The notes below the pieces were generated by a model. That model made no database searches and was not told the DNA's origin. It worked only from the letters and a program-made list of their open reading frames with translations. 64,000 nucleotides of DNA, from positions 1,531,822 through 1,595,821 of the forward strand of contig NW_022985439.1 in assembly GCF_010093595.1 (NCBI RefSeq), given 5' to 3'. How positions within the stretch are numbered: position 1 is the first letter of the stretch; every line of letters starts with the position of its first letter. Below, in pieces: positions 42,901-54,596 of the stretch. A program made the translations under genes and the position numbers. This stretch comes from Mytilinidion resinicola. Taxonomy: Eukaryota > Ascomycota > Dothideomycetes > Mytilinidiales > Mytilinidiaceae.

Positions 42901-45802
42901 GTACTGAACATTTTGAGGTGGCCGACAAATTACACCTGGCTTACTTTAGCTGAAGAACCTGCCCCGCAATCGCCATACGATCCCCCAGGTGCCGAAAGAG
43001 AAACCATGCAGGTGTGGATTGTCCGCACATGTATGAAGGCTCTTTCAATGAATGCACAGGGTGTGAGCGCTGAAGAGAGGCCCCATTATGATGAACTCTA
43101 TCGTACCGCTGTGTCGATTGTCATTCAGATATATCACAGCCCGTATTCGGTCTCATTGAAGGACTTGGAATTGGAGACTCCCCTAATGGCTCGACTGCGG
43201 ATTTCATGCCCGTCTTTACAGAGTCTGCTTCTTGAGGCAATACTCGCGGCGCTGAAGCTTCGGCTTTCATCTCCACCACAACCTGAAAGGCCGCAGAGTC
43301 ATCAGAGGAAACAGTCTAGAGACGCGACAGGAGCCGCGTCGCGATTATCTATGGTTTTGGAGAGACCTAAAGCCGAGGAGCCTGAATCACCGCCTGTAGC
43401 TCCACCACCCGAGCTAGTGGAGTGTTTACGCGATGGTTTCTCTTCACCTTCCAGCCGTCTAGATCTTGATGATTGGGTCACCTTCCTTGCAGAAGTCTTG
43501 CCGCTCTTTGCGGATACTATCTTCCAAAACCTGTTACCACTCGTGGAATGTTTCTGCACCCAGATCAACCAAGTTTTTGGACAACTTCGTTCAACCTTCA
43601 ACGAGCCTCTTGGAAATACTCAAACATCACCCGAATCGACCCTGGTCTCACTAATGAATGGGTTGGAGCAGATCCTAGCTAAAGCCCATGATCGTCTCGT
43701 CATGCAGGAGACGAGAACTACAACCACGAAGTCTCCGGAGCAACCACAAGGGTTCTTCGGGAATATGGTTTCTGGATTGATCTCTACCGAATCTAACCAG
43801 ACCCGGAACCCCACGGCAAACAGCAGACTGACTGTTCTCCTGTGCTTCCAAGATACTGTCCGCATGTGCTTCTCGATCTGGTCATGGGGTGGCTATGGGT
43901 CAAGTGAAGGGAGACAGGACCCAACATCCCTAGCATCGTTCGGTTATACGTCTCTACGGATGCGGAATCGTTCTCGAAGGATCTTGGAACACCTTTTCGC
44001 TGCTGAAGCTTTGGAGTGCCTCGAGACCCTAGCTGTCCTATGGTGCAAATCGGCCCGTGGAGGCTTTCAAGCCACATCAGTCATGAGCTTGCTCAACGTT
44101 CTCAATGGGTCAAAACCTAAGCATACTATCCCTGCGATCTTCAATGCTGTATACAGTAGAACGAACCCTAATGCTCTCGATCCTTTGAGGATGTCAACTT
44201 TAACTTCAGACCTCGCGGATACAGATCTAGTCACCTTCCTAGTTGATTACACGAAATCATTAGAAGATGATGCTATGGACGAGATATGGCCGGACTGTAT
44301 AATCTTCTTGCGGGACGTCCTCGCCAATCCTCTTCCTCATCGCCAGATTCTGCCGACCCTCGTTGAATTTACCGCTGTCCTGGGACAAAAGGTGGATAAT
44401 ACAAACTTTGGCGAGCAGCGTAAGATGAGGAGAGAGCTAGGGGTATGTTCTTCCTTGAATCTTGCCTAACGCAATGTTAACCCCTTTCTAGGACCTGTTC
44501 ACGAGGCTTCTTACCGCAGTGTTTACCACTCGATCGATGGGATTCTTACAAGAACCCTCGCAAGTGGCTGCCGTAGAGAAGGCATCTAGCGCAACGAACA
44601 GTGGCAGTAGCCTGAAGAGATCTGTCGACGTTGTGACGATTCTCACATCAGTCATACCTGATCTGCCGCTGATTCTTGTCGAGAGCGATCGCGTGGCCAA
44701 TGCTGCGACCAGCATTTCTACCAATATCATAGGACCGACTTTCCGCGCCAAAGCATTTCCGGAGAACGTGTCAAAACCGATACTTGACCTACTCTATCAA
44801 CTCACTCGGGTAGCTCAGAGCAACAAGACCTGGAAAAAGGACATTGCGGACGCTTTCAATGATGCACGCTTCTTTGCTACACCTCTTCCCCTCATCACCT
44901 CTTCCTGGCTCCCCATCCTCGCCCAATGGACTCTCACAGACAAAGACCGCCTCCTCGAACTTCTCTCCCGCCTCTCCGCGCCCACAACGGCCGGCATCAT
45001 GTTCGGCGTAGGCGCCGCCTCCGCCCGCCAAGAAGCCGACCGCAAAACCCAACTCACCCTCCGGCGCATCTCCCTCCTCCTCCTCGCCGGGCCCCCAGAC
45101 ACCTTCACCCCCTCCCTCCCCGCCGTCTCTGAAAAGATCGTCGAACTCCTCGCCGCCACGCCCGCCTCCTCTCCCTCCTCGACCACCCGCACCGAGCTTT
45201 TCATGCTCCTGCGCGCCCTGGTCCTGCAAACCGACCCCGTGCACCTCGCGCCGCTCTGGCCGCTTCTCAACGCCGAGCTCGCCGCGGCCCTCTCCTCGCT
45301 GCTGCCAGACGCTGCCAACAAGGACACGTACAACAACGCCGCGCTGCTCCAGGCCTGCAAGCTCCTCGACGCCCTCGTCGTCCTGCTGCCCGACGACTTC
45401 CAGTGCAACGAGTGGGTCTTCGTCGCCGACACCATCGACGCCGTCTACCGCCCCGCTGACTGGCATCCCTCGGCGCTCGCCGACGAGATCGCGGAGGTGC
45501 TGGCGGCCGCTGAGACGCCGACGAGCCGTGCGGCGCACCACCACCCACCTGCTTTCCCCGCGGTGAATAGGGGCACCACCGCGAAGCGCACGCCGTGGCT
45601 GGATCCGCTGATTGCGGCGGTGCAGGGCAGCGAGGAGGGGGCGGATGTGCGGGCCATGGCGCGCTCGGAGCTGGTCAGTCGCGTGCTGCGGCCGTTTTTA
45701 GGGCAGCTGGGCCTCGTGGCGTTTGAGGCGACGTATGGGATGGGAGAGGCGGATGTGGAGGGGGTGAGGGTGGGGTTGTTGGCAGACTTATGCGAGGATT
45801 AG
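39932..45802 (+). CDS. DOP1: Dopey family protein (Dop1/DopA), endosome-Golgi trafficking
   Basis: Five exons (39932-40031, 40093-40217, 40282-40431, 40492-44442, 44492-45802), 1,878 aa, close to Aspergillus DopA. The conserved Dopey N-terminus reads through four exons: [58 protein letters not shown], then DLYLYLPGL. The long alpha-helical body and C-terminal leucine-rich region follow. Dopey proteins form a complex with Mon2 and flippases at Golgi and endosome membranes and affect polarity and development in Aspergillus. Intron 2 has an unusual GTCCAT donor. The last 850 bases are much more GC-rich than the centre, with Ala/Leu-rich coding. The 3' end converges on the phosphatase gene. Confidence 0.93.
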
Positions 45803-46424
45803 TTTGATTAGGGGATGAGGTTGGCTTGAGTTGTTGGAGGTTGGCTTGTGGTGTTGCGAGGAATTGAAAGCATAGCTTTGGCGCTTTGGACGCTAGAATG
45901 TGAGTATGGAGAGGCTGGGTGGCAGTATAGTTACTTCACGGTGTGCATGGCCTTGTGTGAAGTTTTTGTCCTTCTTTTATTCATTCGGGTGGCTGGTATC
46001 CATAGAGTGCTAGACCGTCGCAGTCTTCCGAAAGTATTGTTCCAATGTGCCATCCTGACCCAAATGCCGAGTTATCCAAGTGCCTTCGATGCTAAGAAAT
46101 CAGTGAACCCATACAATGCAAGGCAAGAGTCCATCCTAGAAGGAAAGGTAGAAGTACAAGCGCTTCAATAGGAAGCATCTGTGAGAAGGCTCTATGGAGT
46201 ATGGGGCAGGTATCGTGGTGGTGATTTGGGAACTCGAGGACTAGGAAATCGAAAAAAAAGAGAAGCATAGGGGTCGTTCAGTCCGCGTGCATGCAAAAGC
46301 AGAGCAAGCAGAGCAGGTCAAGGAGATGACAAGGACAGAATATCAGCGCTTTAGCATCAGCGACAGCACGTTCCAGCGAGCATTTTCGATGGACCCCAAG
46401 CAGAAGCACTAGCGCCGGACAGAG
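45803..46424. other. Convergent intergenic region
   Basis: 3' flanks of DOP1 and of the tyrosine phosphatase. A frame at 45848-46171 has no domain support. Nothing else seen. Confidence 0.5.
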
Positions 46425-47920
46425 TCAGAAGCTGCTGTCCGCGCCCGCAAGCTCAGCCTCCAATTCCGCATGGGCATCCTCATCCGGGTCCGACTTCGAT
46501 TTCTTGCTCTGGTGCTTGCTCGTCCCCTTATGCTGCATCTGTGCCCCATCTTCCAGACCGCCCTCCCCAGCAGCCTCTGGGTGCAGCTTCCAGTACCGAT
46601 CCCGCCACTTCTCGCGCAGGACTTCATACAGGAATCCGAACTGTGCTTCGCCCTGTACCATCATCATCCGCTGCTGGCGCAGCCGATCCACGACTTCGGC
46701 GATCGGGTCGCGGTCCTCCGGCAGGTCATCAAGGCTACCTTCATCAAGCTCCTGTAGCAGCCAGTCCAGCGCGATGAAGGTCCCGCTGCGGCCGACACCA
46801 GCACTGCAATGCACGGTGCGTGGGTTGTGGGCGTCATGCTCATTCTTCTCGTTAGACAGGGCGAGTAGATTGAGAAGAGCGGTGCGGTCTTCGCCCTCGG
46901 GAACTAGAAAATCTGGCCAGCCGCCGAAGAGGAGGTGCCATACTGTCTTCACTTCGCCGTTGCCGTTGCGCATCTCGAGCTCACGAACAGTAGCTCGAGT
47001 AGCCTCATCTTCGGTTAGTGAGACGAGAGTAACGGTCGACAAGAACCCATCTTCGAATTCGTCTTCCTGGTTTAGAGTGAGGGTGGGGTCTTCGAGGGAG
47101 AGCGGGTAATAGGGATGGCACTTCTCACGACCAGACTCGTGCGTTTGGGTAAGCATTACAATTACGGATGGCGAAGCGGTTTCGTGCCATAACATGCGCC
47201 AGATGTGTGCAGTGATGTCGGATTTTGGGCCCTGACGGGAATGTTAGCCGGAACCCATGGATCAAGGAGTGGCGGCTTTGCCTCATGGGAATCGGCTAGA
47301 AGTTACCACATACCTGGGTCGCAATGAATCTCGTCTCTGTCCCTGAAACTGTAGATTTAAGCACAATTGGCGAGGCGTTGATGTAGTCATTGTGCCCCTC
47401 CGGCACCTGGAGCTTGACGCGATTGTTCAGATATGGGTCCACGTTGGCATACCTATTCCTGGCAACAACGATGTCTCCGCTAGGTCGAACCCACTGCGAG
47501 GCTGGCGCATCTGGATCATTGCCAGCCTGCTGGGCTTGCGCAATGCGGTTACGCTGCTCCCATTCTAGATCGATGAATCGCTGATGTATCTCTGTTATTC
47601 TAGTCAGCCACTGTCCACATAAGGTATGAAGTGAATAATAGACCGCATGTCTACCTGCCTGATTTGCTCTGCCGCAGGAACGCGGGATATGGTATGGATT
47701 CCAGGGGCGAGGATCCGACGACCGATGAGGTCTGTGAAGAAGAATGCGGGATGATCAGCGAGGGGGCGCTGGCGGACGGGTTGAGCGAAAAGTTGACCGA
47801 CGCAGCCAAAGAGTTGACCGACGCCGCTATAGAGGTAGCTGTAGAAGATCGAGTACTATCGCGGGATCTAGAGCGTTTGGAAGACGCTGGGGAGGAGGGC
47901 ACAGCAAGCGGCGAAGACAT
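46425..47920 (-). CDS. Protein tyrosine phosphatase (classical PTP)
   Basis: Three exons on the minus strand (47920-47655, 47599-47314, 47231-46425), 452 aa. The N-terminal 90 residues are Ser-rich and disordered. The catalytic domain runs from about 95: the pTyr-recognition loop RNRYANVDPY, NDYINASP, the WPD loop WPDF with general acid D291, and the P-loop HCSAGVGRSG with nucleophile C326 and R332. The Q-loop region QRMMMVQGEAQF closes the domain. Members such as fission-yeast Pyp1/2 and budding-yeast Ptp1-3 dephosphorylate MAP kinases; the target here is unknown. The C-terminal 50 residues are charged. 47920 is the first ATG in frame; the frame is open 45 codons further up but without an ATG, so a missed upstream exon is possible. 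Confidence 0.9.
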
Positions 47921-49848
47921 GTTGTCGATGCCTTTGCCTGCGGCTGCCTTCCGCCGAAGAGCCTTGAGTTTATGCAGGTTGAGGTTGTGGCGGCGAGCCT
48001 CAGCCGTTGGTGTACTTTTATATCTTTTAGGGGGCGTTTGCGCTTGAAAGAGCAACTTGTTTTAGATGCGCGAGTTTGTAGTGTTGTGGTTTGCTTTTGG
48101 AGGGTGGGGTCGAGGGGGAGTATATAGGTGCAGAGGTGGAGCACCCGGTGCGCTGGCAGGTAGAATATCCTGTTGGCAGGCCGTTAGGGCGGGTAGCCAG
48201 TGAAGGCGAAAAGGTGAAGGTGAGGCTGTGCGAGCTGTCACGTTGTAAGTAAAGGCTCCAAGATTCGGCAGGCTGAAGAGCGGGCTTGAATACAGTAAGA
48301 CGGCGACGATGTGGCTTCTCGCGAAGGTTCTACGTGTGCTTGGCGCTGGCAGGTGAATCCAAACGGCCTGTTTGGCACGGTGCAGTTTTGAGAGCGGTTG
48401 TGGGTGAAGGTTGCGAGACGGGATGGTACACAGAAGCACGCGGGCAGCTACTCGATGCGCCGGACGCTCTCCAAGACGTGATGGCAGGAAATCGCGCTTA
48501 CAAACAAAAAGACTGGGTATCTTTGAGCAAAAGAGAGAAGAGTGTATGTACAGGAAGCGGGGGGACAGCGGAGTGTTGAAGATGGGCGCGGGCAGGTGTT
48601 GGTGTATGGAGGGGCGCGTTGGGTGCGGACATGTTTCGTCCAATCCAGTCGCCGTCATCAACCAGGCCTCAAACACCACACCACCCTCCCAGCCTTGCTA
48701 TAGAGAGAGGCCTCTACTCTGTACGGGCGTCTGCCTCTAGATCCAGACGTCGAGGATATAGTCGCCATGAATCCCATGTGGTTCCGCGTGTTCGAGGTTC
48801 GTGTCACACCAAGTCTCTCCCCCTACTTACACAACGCCACGGTAGTACAGCACTGACTTTGTACCACCGTAGGCCTGGGCAGTGACCCGCGTATGTTTCC
48901 TTGGCAGCACAGATTCTGCCGTCGCCGACTGACAGCAATCAGCTTCTCCAAAGTGCTGCCTTCCACCGAGCCGTCCACGGCGTCCACAAACGAGTAATGC
49001 GCCTCCGGCACGGAACACCGATGGAGGAGCTAGGCGGCACCAACATTGACAGTGGGTTCACCGGATGTCTTCTCTCAAACACGTCTTGGATTGGAGCTGA
49101 TGCATTATCCCCCAGAGCCAGGTCCCGGATTGCTTGAACATTTCCGGAAAGAGATAAAAGACCAGCTAAAGGACCTCCCAGTCGTCCGCCGAAAATAAAA
49201 ACTTCAAAGGATTATTAAACTTTCGTTATTAGCGACCTCCCATTCATCGGGCAAACTGCCTTGATATGTTGGTGCTCCTCGAGGGTGTTTTGATAAGTTG
49301 GAGCTGGTTTGGAAGGACGAGCTGGATAAAGAGCTGCCTTTTTGTCGCTGGTCTGCGTCCACGTACACATTCATAGACCACCAAGGATCCTATTGACGTT
49401 TCCGGCGGTCATGGCAGTAACAGAACTGGTCTTTACATTCTCGCGATCATCGATTTCAGTTGAACGAGTTGGAAAGCGTTAGAGCGTTCATATGTAGCAT
49501 TGCAGCAGCAACAACGGCACCCTCATCTCTACGAAGATTGAATGCGCAGTTATTAGTGGGCTTCACCTGTATAGTAATTTCTATCGACCTTCTCAGCTTG
49601 TCTCTGGGGTTCTCCACGGGAATCCGCTTTTGGCTGAAGTATTATTCTAAGTAATGTGTTATTTGACGTCACAGAACATATCGAAGTCTTTATTCAAATA
49701 TCAAGCTCCATTCTGTGCGTTCATGTTTTATACCCTATTGAGCTTTCTCTAGGTAAATGATTCCATTGCAATCTATCCAAATCTAAGACGTTTCCAACGA
49801 CATCCTCACTACCCCACCGCCGCCTTCATCCCAAACTCCCAGCACTCA
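47921..49848. other. Intergenic region upstream of the phosphatase
   Basis: 1.9 kb. It contains the phosphatase promoter, with a TATATA box on the minus strand near 48121-48126, and the 3' flank of YVC1 at its right end. Frames on both strands between 48062 and 48740 lack ATG context and domains. 49,140-49,800 is AT-rich and featureless. Confidence 0.5.
48121..48126 (-). promoter_or_regulatory. TATA-like box of the phosphatase gene
   Basis: TATATA on the minus strand about 200 bases before the start codon at 47920. It supports a leader of normal length with no coding exon further upstream, but this is positional evidence only. Confidence 0.3.
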
Positions 49849-52062
49849 TCACCCCTGCCACACACTCGAAAACCGCCTCCGCCTAACCTGCGTCGCCGGA
49901 CTCGCCTCCCTCGCCGCCGCAAAACTATTCTCCAAAATCGCATCCTCAATCTCATCCTCCTCCTCAATCCGATCCACCACACTCTGCGGCGGCTCGCTCT
50001 CAAACACGGCCTGGATATCTGCGTGCACATTGAAGCTCGACAGGCTCCACCAGCTCTCCTTGCCCTTTTTCAGCGGCCCATTCTGGCCCATTTTCTTGCT
50101 CTTCCAGAGATAGCGCCGTTCGTAGAGGCCGATGAGCACGAGGATGGGCGCGTTGAGCACGCGCACGGCGAAGACGTTGACTTTGTGGAACCAGCGCGGG
50201 GAGATGAGGAACTTGAGCGGCACGAGGATGACAAGGGCGAGGATGTTGAAGGGCGGGCGGTAGGCGAAGATGGCGTCGGATTTGACGCCCTCGAAGGTGA
50301 GGACGGTGCGGCGGAACTGGATCTCTGCGGTTGCGTCGGCGGCGATCTTGGAGAAGGTATTGGAGAGGATGGCGACGAGGATCGTGAGGAAGAGGGTATT
50401 GCCTAGGAAGGCGTAGGTGGTCATTAGGGCTGGGCCAAGGATTAGATGGAAAGTGGGCGACTCTTGGATGCCGGTGCCGTCGAGCCCGAACCAGATCCAG
50501 AGCATCCATTTGGAGATAGTGATGGAGTTTGGCGCGTCTTCCGGGTCGACGCTGGTGTTGCCCATGCTGAGCCACTTCATGGCGAGCAGGAAGCCGCCGA
50601 AGCACCAGACGGCGATGAGGCTGAGGGCGGTGAAGTCGGCCATCATGGCGCGTAGGGAGATGAAGAGCATGCTTTCCGGCATCAGGTTGAAGGCCAGACG
50701 AGGGAGAAGGATAGGGGCAGCGATTGCGAGGATATCGAGAGCTTGGCGGCATTCCCCCATGTTCCCGACTGTCCATCCATGCAACCGCATGCCGAGATAG
50801 ATGACGTAAACGACGACGAAGGTAATGTCGAGGAACGACCAGAGATTCTGTGTGTGAACATGCCATCCATGCTCAAGCATCGAGGCAAACTCGTCGAGAA
50901 CCCAGCCTGCGGCGTAGACGACAAAGCAAACCTCATATCCTGTGAATCGCGTGTGGTCTCGGTGTGCCATGCAGAGACAGTATAGCAGCAGGAGGATTGC
51001 AAACTGGCAAATCTCGATGATATTGCGAGACCTTGGAACGATCAAGCGATACTGGTTTAAGAGCGGGGCCTTCCGTGGATCATACAATGAAATTGGCTTG
51101 TGCTTGTAGTGGTCAGGTATGATGTCGATGAATGCATTTGGCGTGTAGACAATCCGCCCATAGTAAACAGCATCCACTACCTTCTGGCAGGCGGTACTGC
51201 TGAGAAACATCTTGCTCTCCGAAATGATAGAGATTTCCAGTGCATTTGACTTGCCCTCATAACCGCCTCGCGATATCAATGACATACGGGCAAATGGCAC
51301 CTCTTCACAGACTTCATGAGGCGCGTTTTGGAATGGATCAAAGCCAGCGACCAGAATATTGGCAAGTAGAAGAAGCCCGGGTCGTCCAGTAACGTCTTCG
51401 TCATATCGGCGGAGCAGCTTCATGGCTAAAAGTTCGCAGAGGTTCGCTCGGGTGACGTTGACACTTTGATGATGATGTTGATATGATTGCTCGCGCAGAA
51501 ACTGTACACGATTGACAAGCAGACAATACACTGTATACGATTAGAGATTGAACAGCATAGCTAGTGCAGTGTGGTGAGGTGAGTCCTACCGATTGAGACA
51601 TCATCTGGATCATATAGACGGTCAACAAGCGGCTTCACGATCAAAACATTCATTCTCGGCTCTTTGAGTTGGTCCACGGTGTATGGGTCATCTACACTGG
51701 GTTAGCACTTTGACATCTCCAAATTCATTTCCCAATCCACTCACCAATGCTGGCCAACACAATTCTTCGGATCCTGTTCCGGAACTTTAGTATCATTGTC
51801 ATTCATACGCAATTAGACTACTAAGAATTGTCTCATACCGATGAATTGATACATAGACCGGCAACCCAGCATGTGGGTCTGGCACGAACACTTGCTGGGG
51901 TCCCGCATACGCCCTCAGACAGCCATCTGGGTCCGCAATCTCCTCATCCCCGTCGCCTAGCAGTGTCTCCTGCTCTTCGCGCGAGCGCACTGCGCGGAGA
52001 GCTTCCGAGAGACTGCGATGCGATGAAGTATGCGTAATTGGAAAGCCAGGCCGGGGAGACAT
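49849..52062 (-). CDS. YVC1: Vacuolar TRP-type calcium channel, Yvc1 homologue
   Basis: Four exons on the minus strand (52062-51839, 51773-51745, 51691-51590, 51530-49849; introns of 65, 53 and 59 bp, one exon only 29 bp), 678 aa versus 675 in yeast Yvc1. The spliced N-terminus reads VSIHRIRRIVLASIDDPYTVDQL and RMNVLIVKPLVDRLYDPDD, a Yvc1-family hallmark. Six or more membrane spans follow from near residue 295 (IIEICQFAILLLLYCL through TYAFLGNTLFLTILVAILSN), with a pore-like segment around WFGLDGTGIQ. The charged C-terminal tail contains an acidic cluster EEEDEIEDA, in the position where yeast Yvc1 senses calcium. It releases vacuolar Ca2+ on osmotic shock in yeast. Shares a 507-bp promoter region with DSD1. 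Confidence 0.93.
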
Positions 52063-52569
52063 GGCTGCTGGCAGACTCTTGACACGTATAGAATGGAAGT
52101 GTGTAGGAGATGTTTTGAACGGCGTGTCGAAGATGCTATTGCTTTACCACTTTGATACTTCCGAGGCCAAGGCGGGTTGCTGCAGAATGCGGGGCTGGCT
52201 GCGGGAACTAAGTTGCTTGGGGCTTAGGTACGAGATGGATGAGCACTGTCCTGGTTGTCGCGAGCTAAGAAGGTAGTAGGAGTTGTTAATATTGGAATTG
52301 AGATAGGAGACGCATGATGACGAGCAGGTCGAAGTGTCGAGGACAGCAGACGTCGTGGTGGAGGTTCAGCAGTCAAAAGCAAAGGGGGCAGGAAGCTCAG
52401 CCACAGATAACATAGGGCTGAAACAAGCATGGGGCTCGGTGGGATCTCCATGTGCCAAGACCGATCACGGACCGATCTGCGCGAGTCTTTTCTCAACGTC
52501 AACATGTGGGAGTCACAGTTAAATCTACGCCATTAACCTCTAGTTCCAACGACATGATTCATAGGAAGA
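52063..52569. other. Divergent promoter region YVC1/DSD1
   Basis: 507 bases between two start codons. No TATA box stands out and no other feature is seen. Confidence 0.5.
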
Positions 52570-54158
52570 ATGGACTCGTCAGCGCTGCTTCACTACCCAC
52601 TCCCGTCCGATGCGGGCCTGAAAAACCAATATGTTGGAAGGAGCATCAGCGAAGTGGCCGCACCGGCAGCGATCATTGATCGCGCCGTCGCGAAGCGGAA
52701 TTGCAAAGCGATGCTTGAAGTTGCGAAGAGGCTGAATGTGGGCTTCCGAGCACACATTAAGACTCACAAGGTATCTATAACCCACTTAGAGCTTTTGCTA
52801 TAAATTAGCGACAGTAGTCGGATTTTCAGTCTCGTTGCGTATGCACTAGTAGCAGCGCTAATTCTTGTGACCACAGACAATTGAGCTGTCTCGGCTTCAG
52901 GTGGGAGCCACAGGGCTTGCTTCATTCATTGTGTCGACCGTCATGGAGCTCGAGCAACTGTTGCCCCTTCTTCTAGAATTGCAAGCGGAGGGAAGAAGTT
53001 GTAGCGTGAGCAAAATGTCCTTGTAATGGCTCCTCCAGAAGAAATCTGATTAATTACTTTTAGGTGCTCTATGGAATGCCACTGCCCCCATCAAATGTGC
53101 AACGGTTGATCAATCTTGCCAAAAAGCTGGAACCTCTGGCCATCAACGTCCTCATCGATCATCCGGACCAAGTGGAGCATTTCGAGCAAGCTTTCATCAA
53201 AGAACCTGACATCAGAATTGGAGCTTTCATCAAGGTTGATACTGGATATCACCGCTCGGGTGTTGCACCAGAGAGTGCAACCCTGAAAACCATCGTGGAC
53301 AGGATTCTGCTGGACCGCTCTCTCGTCTTGAGTGGTTTCTATAGCCATCTGGGCCATAGTTACGGCGGAAACTCGGCTGCTGAAGCGATCGGGGGACTGA
53401 TCCATGAGATTAGGTCTACCAAAGATGCGGTAGATTTAGTCTGTAAGGGACTAGAAACGCAGAAAATGTTGACTATTTCAGTTGGGACGACACCAACTGC
53501 GACGGCAGTCCAAAACATATTGATGAAGAGCGACCCTACAGCCGATGAAGTTCGCAAAGTGATCGAGGAAGTGGGCGCAACGTGCCATCTCGAATTGCAT
53601 GCTGGCGTCTACCCGCTGCTAGATCTCCAACAGCTCGCAACGCACGCACGCCCAAATGAGGTACCCCGTGATCTTGGCGCGGACTCCACCTCCGTTGCAC
53701 CGCTATCCGTAGAAAATATTGGGCTCCGTATGCTCGTCGAGGTAGCAAGCCTTTACGACGATCGAGGGACCCCAGAGGCATTAATCGGGGCTGGTACGCT
53801 GGCATTGGGAAGGGAACCATGCAAGAGCTACCCAGGCTGGGGGATCGTGACGCCTTGGGAGGATAGCACGGTGAGAAATGATCATAGGCAATCAGTCGGC
53901 CAAAAAGCGTCGCCTGTTTACGACGAAACAAGCCGAACTGGATGGATTATTGGAAGGATAAGTCAAGAGCACGGAATTCTTGTGTGGCAGGGTGACCAGC
54001 GAAATAAGAGAGAGCTCCGTGTTGGCCAGAAACTCCTGGTCTGGCCTAACCATGCGTGCGTCGCTGGCGCTGGGTCTGGGTGGTATTTAGTCGTAGATTC
54101 AGATGAACAGGATCCGGATAAGATCGTGGATGTCTGGGTAAGATGGCGGGGTTGGTAA
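52570..54158 (+). CDS. DSD1: D-serine dehydratase (Dsd1), zinc- and PLP-dependent
   Basis: Converts D-serine (and D-threonine slowly) to 2-oxo acid and ammonia; detoxifies D-serine in yeast. Three exons (52570-52770, 52877-53005, 53064-54158), 474 aa. Fold-type III (alanine-racemase-like) barrel: PLP lysine K64 in RAHIKTHK, VDTGYHRSGV, GFYSHLGHSYGG and VGTTPT. The zinc ligands characteristic of eukaryotic Dsd1 are present near the C-terminus as H440 and C442 in WPNHACV, separating it from plain alanine racemase or bacterial D-threonine aldolase. The first intron is 106 bp, the second 58 bp with a CTGAT branch. The start ATG at 52570 is the first in frame. Confidence 0.92.
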
Positions 54159-54596
54159 TTCTTCATCCGGCAGACATTTTGCCTAGCAGATGGCTCGCTT
54201 TTGCAAATGCTTCAAATAACGCTTCTCGGCTGGAAAACCAGTGAGATGGGATATCCCTTAACCCACTGGGGTGCACCACTCGGGCCAATTTTCAGCCCGT
54301 GCAACAGCATCGTGATGAGGAGTGCAGGAGACATCAACAGAGCGTGTGAACAGTCGATTTAGCTAAATCCCTAAACCCAAAATCAAATTGATGCAACAGA
54401 ACAGTAAAGCTCGACTCTAGAGACCGGGTATATATAGCTACCTACAAGCAATTCGAAAAGCCTCGAGTCACTGTAGCTCTCATCACGAAGACAGGAATTA
54501 TAGCCTCTTGTTGGCCACAGCCCTATCGATAATGTAGGATCCATTCAGCGGGCTAAGGGACATCGCAGTCGTAAATATTTCTTCGAGTTAGTAATT
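54159..54596. other. Convergent intergenic region
   Basis: 438 bases holding the 3' flanks of DSD1 and the 406-aa gene. No other feature seen. Confidence 0.5.

Noticed and set aside
44789..45544. 251-aa minus-strand Gly/Glu-rich frame
   Set aside because: Antisense shadow of the GC-rich end of DOP1.
50000..50866. 288-aa minus-strand Arg/His/Pro-rich frame
   Set aside because: Out-of-frame shadow of the YVC1 last exon.
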